Part shown: piece by piece, positions 6,934 through 8,877 of the stretch
How the letters are laid out: the number at the start of each line of letters is the position of its first letter
Numbering within the stretch: position 1 is the stretch's first letter
Source: Bacillota bacterium
Lineage (GTDB): Bacteria; Bacillota; Clostridia; Peptostreptococcales; Anaerovoracaceae
Direction: 5' to 3'
DNA: 8,877 bases
Assembly: GCA_017538845.1 (NCBI GenBank)
Contig: JAFYIC010000007.1
Coordinates: forward strand, 1 to 8,877
Made by a program: the position numbers and the translations under genes
The notes under the pieces: generated by a model
What the model saw: the letters and a program-made list of their open reading frames with translations, nothing else
Told to the model about the DNA's origin: nothing
The model's database searches: none

Positions 6934-7593
6934 ATGAAATCACTGAACGCACCACAGGACATACCCCTGTTTGAAAATATAACCGCAGATGACCTGAAAA
7001 GCATACTTTCATGTCTGAACAGCTACGAGAAAACCTACCGCAAAGGTGAGATCATCATAATGGAGCAGGACTCCATAAAATACGCAGGTCTTATTCTGTC
7101 CGGCACTGTCCACATGATGAAAGAAGACATCTGGGGCCGGCAGACGCTGCTCGCCTACATGCGTGAATCCGAGCTTATCGGAGAGCTTTTCGCAGTCCAG
7201 AAATCGCCCTATTCCTACGTGTCCTTCATCGCGGCAACAGATGTCACGGTCCTGTTCATCGAAGCTAGGAACATCATCCACAGCTGCCCCAACCAGTGTA
7301 TTTTCCACGAACAGCTTACACGCAATCTCTTCGATCTGATCGGCCGCAAGTCCATCCGTCTCATGGAAAAAATAGAGATAACATCGAAGCCCACCCTGCG
7401 GGAAAAAATCATGGCATATCTTTCTTTGCAGGCGCAAAAAAACGACAGCATGTACATCACGCTGCCGCTGGGCAGAACAGAACTTGCCAGCTATATAGGC
7501 GCCAACCGAAGCGCCCTGACCAGAGAACTGGCCTCTATGAAAAAGGAAGGTCTTATCGACTATGATCGAAACACCTTCCGGATACTTAAATAA
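6934..7593 (+). CDS. Crp/Fnr-family transcriptional regulator
   Basis: 219 aa. Residues ~12-120 are a cyclic-nucleotide-binding-like beta-roll (KGEIIIMEQDS, AGLILSGTVHMMKED, GELFAV), ~121-150 the long dimer helix, and ~175-219 a winged helix-turn-helix (GRTELASYIGANRSALTREL). The cAMP phosphate-binding Arg-Ser pair of E. coli Crp is not evident (SPYSYVS instead), and the N-terminal cysteine cluster of Fnr is absent; only Cys27, Cys118 and Cys122 are present. So the signal is probably neither cAMP nor an Fnr-type cluster, but is unknown. In the recognition helix the Fnr E-x-x-S-R contacts read S193-x-x-T196-R197, fitting a site other than TTGAT. Start supported by GGGAGG (6922-6927) 6 nt upstream. 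Divergent from the flavoprotein/Fe-S operon, its likely target. Stop is TAA. Confidence 0.92.
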   Translation: MKSLNAPQDIPLFENITADDLKSILSCLNSYEKTYRKGEIIIMEQDSIKYAGLILSGTVHMMKEDIWGRQTLLAYMRESELIGELFAVQKSPYSYVSFIAATDVTVLFIEARNIIHSCPNQCIFHEQLTRNLFDLIGRKSIRLMEKIEITSKPTLREKIMAYLSLQAQKNDSMYITLPLGRTELASYIGANRSALTRELASMKKEGLIDYDRNTFRILK

Positions 7594-7637
7594 AATTTAC
7601 TGTCAGCCGTCATAAGGCCGGGACCGACTCGATCTTT

Positions 7638-8333
7638 CTACAGCTGCCTTAAAGCCGCAACCAGTTCAGTCTTTTCGTTGGCTTTGGCGTCCTTTTCCTT
7701 AAGGACTCTGGCCGGAGTTCCGCCTACGACTACTCCCGGCGGTACGTCTTCAAGCACTACAGCACCTGCTGCGACTACCGAGCCTTTTCCGACTCTCACG
7801 CCTTCTATGACTACCGCGTTGGCGCCGATGACCACATCGTCCTCGATGATGACCGGCTGCGCGCTCGGCGGCTCAACTACGCCTGCCAGCACTGTGCCTG
7901 CCCCGATGTGGCAGTTCTTTCCCACCGTGGCTCTGCCGCCCAGGATGGCTCCCATGTCAATCATGGTGCCTTCCCCGATGACTGCCCCGATGTTTATGAC
8001 CGCGCCCATCATGATGACTGCGTTATCGCCGATCTCAACCTGATCTCTTATGATGGCTCCCGGCTCGATACGGGCGTTGAACTGCTTCATATCAACCATT
8101 GGGATGGCTGAATTGCGGCAGTTGTTCTCAAGGAAATATTCCTCTATGCTGTCGCTGTTTGCCTCAAGCGCCGGCTGGATGTCTTTCCAGTCGCCAAAGA
8201 CGATTTTCAGATTTCCGTCACCAAAGACCTGGCATCCGGGAAACTCAACGTCCCCGCTGACCGTCATTGTCACCTTACAAGGCGTCTTCTTTTCTGCTTC
8301 CTGTATGAATTTTATGATTTCTCTTGCGTCCAT
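7638..8333 (-). CDS. dapD: Tetrahydrodipicolinate N-acetyltransferase (DapD/DapH)
   Basis: 231 aa, close to the ~236 aa of the Bacillus enzyme (there named DapH). It acetylates tetrahydrodipicolinate with acetyl-CoA in the acetylase branch of diaminopimelate/lysine synthesis, which also feeds the cell wall. Residues 1-~85 form the small N-terminal domain of the family ([15 protein letters not shown]). Residues ~90-205 are hexapeptide repeats of a left-handed beta-helix, with [35 protein letters not shown] and GTPARVLKE being characteristic. The EPPSAQPV stretch distinguishes the acetyl from the succinyl enzyme type. Start supported by AGAGGA upstream of ATG on the minus strand. It follows dapB with an 85-bp gap and probably shares its transcript. 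It converges with the regulator gene, only 44 bp away, with no convincing terminator between. Stop is TAG. Confidence 0.95.
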   Translation of the reverse strand: MDAREIIKFIQEAEKKTPCKVTMTVSGDVEFPGCQVFGDGNLKIVFGDWKDIQPALEANSDSIEEYFLENNCRNSAIPMVDMKQFNARIEPGAIIRDQVEIGDNAVIMMGAVINIGAVIGEGTMIDMGAILGGRATVGKNCHIGAGTVLAGVVEPPSAQPVIIEDDVVIGANAVVIEGVRVGKGSVVAAGAVVLEDVPPGVVVGGTPARVLKEKDAKANEKTELVAALRQL

Positions 8334-8349
8334 TTTTTCCTCTCTGTAT

Positions 8350-8372
8350 CTGCGTGCGCTGCGTTGCTGCGT
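8350..8372 (-). repeat. Short CTGCGT repeats in the dapB-dapD gap
   Basis: CTGCGT occurs three times at 8350-8355, 8359-8364 and 8367-8372 (ACGCAG on the coding strand), spaced 9 and 8 bp. They lie in the otherwise unexplained 85-bp gap between dapB and dapD. No strong hairpin or T-run is seen. They may be a slippage remnant; significance is low. Confidence 0.3.
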
Positions 8373-8418
8373 CAGCTCGCATCACCCGCCGCCTGCTCAC
8401 GCCGGGCTGCCTGCATTT

Positions 8419-8877
8419 CTATGCTTCTTCTCCGAAGAGCACGTCGTCCATTGTGTAAAGTCCCGGCTCCGCTCCGATGGCGAACTGGGCCGCTTTGATG
8501 GAGCCATTGGCGAAGATCCTTCTGGAGTTTGCGATATGTTTGATCTCCAGTACCTCTTCATCGCCTGCGTAGATGGCGGTGTGTTCACCTGTGATGGTGC
8601 CGCCTCTGATTGCGCTTATGCCGATTTCCTTGCCGCGCTTGCACATGCCGCTGCGGCCTTCAACGTGTTCGTATTTCCCTTCCGGATCCATGGCCCTGAC
8701 AAGCATCTTTGCCGTGCCGCTGGGTGCGTCAAGTTTCTGGTTGTGGTGTTTTTCCACGATTTCCATGTCAAAGGAATCCTCAAGGATCGGCGTGATCAGC
8801 TTCAGAACCTTTTCCATGATGTTGATGCCCAGCGAGTAATTGCCGGAAAAAACGATAGGCAGTTCTTTTGCGGCCTC
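8419..8877 (-). CDS. dapB: 4-hydroxy-tetrahydrodipicolinate reductase (DapB), N-terminus cut by window edge
   Basis: The visible 152 residues are the C-terminal part of an enzyme usually ~250 aa; roughly 100 residues, including the Rossmann nucleotide-binding region, lie beyond the edge. The frame is open to 8877 and begins EAAKELPIVFSGNYSLGINI before the internal Met at 8815-8817, so that Met is not the start. DapB reduces hydroxy-tetrahydrodipicolinate with NAD(P)H, giving the substrate of the next enzyme, which is encoded just downstream. Visible marks are SGNYSLG, the catalytic EKHHNQK region (His pair at 8743-8748), the substrate-binding DAPSGTA, and the C-terminal FANGSIKAAQFAIG...GLYTMDDVLFG. 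The order dapB-dapD is common in Clostridia, often with dapA upstream. Stop is TAG (8419-8421). Confidence 0.95.
   Translation of the reverse strand, partial: EAAKELPIVFSGNYSLGINIMEKVLKLITPILEDSFDMEIVEKHHNQKLDAPSGTAKMLVRAMDPEGKYEHVEGRSGMCKRGKEIGISAIRGGTITGEHTAIYAGDEEVLEIKHIANSRRIFANGSIKAAQFAIGAEPGLYTMDDVLFGEEA

Noticed and set aside
7594..7637. Possible bidirectional terminator between the regulator gene and dapD (GTCAGCC...GGCCGGGAC)
   Set aside because: The stem is broken by unequal bulges and no T-run follows on either strand.
7678..8043. Long open frame on the plus strand opposite dapD rich in Thr, Pro and Met
   Set aside because: It is a mirror of the GC-biased hexapeptide-repeat coding sequence of dapD, with no ribosome site or recognisable domain.

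Overview
The window looks like chromosomal DNA of an anaerobic, low-to-moderate-GC member of the Bacillota, most likely class Clostridia. The signs are strong AAGGAG-type ribosome sites before nearly every gene, the bifunctional-ArgJ type of arginine operon, an acetylase-type diaminopimelate pathway, a C_GCAxxG_C_C redox protein and a clostridial Crp/Fnr-type regulator. I cannot name a genus. There are no transposases, phage genes, CRISPR arrays, rRNAs or tRNAs that I can recognise.

Layout. (1) 65-475, minus strand: a small C_GCAxxG_C_C redox protein, separated by a divergent promoter region (476-772) from (2) an arginine operon on the plus strand, argC-argJ-argB-argD (773-5397). It makes ornithine from glutamate by the acetyl-recycling route and is closed by a textbook rho-independent terminator at 5436-5475. 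(3) A convergent minus-strand pair, a NimA/PNPOx-like flavin-binding protein followed by a ferredoxin-type Fe-S protein (6813 down to 5560), is transcribed divergently from (4) a Crp/Fnr-family regulator (6934-7593). The shared promoter region holds a perfect 18-bp palindrome. (5) On the minus strand, dapB (partial, cut by the window edge) and dapD/dapH (8877 down to 7638) are part of a lysine/diaminopimelate operon.

The most notable points are as follows. argD is interrupted by an in-frame TAG at codon 79, while the rest of the frame is intact and well conserved. TAG is also the usual terminator in this window (6 of the 10 natural stops), which argues against genome-wide TAG reassignment and for a nonsense mutation, a sequencing error or local suppression. 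Each of the three gaps inside the arg operon carries structured sequence: an 18-bp imperfect tandem repeat of mini-hairpins, a pair of GC-rich hairpins, and a 9-bp terminator-like hairpin just before argD. The Crp/Fnr palindrome is centred exactly at -41.5 from the predicted start of the flavin/Fe-S operon and overlaps the -35 box of the regulator's own promoter. That predicts class II activation of the operon together with autorepression.

Most of the window is ordinary housekeeping biosynthesis. The best candidate for something little described is the regulator plus flavoprotein plus Fe-S protein module at 5560-7593. Its parts belong to known families, and its physiological role is inferred, not shown.
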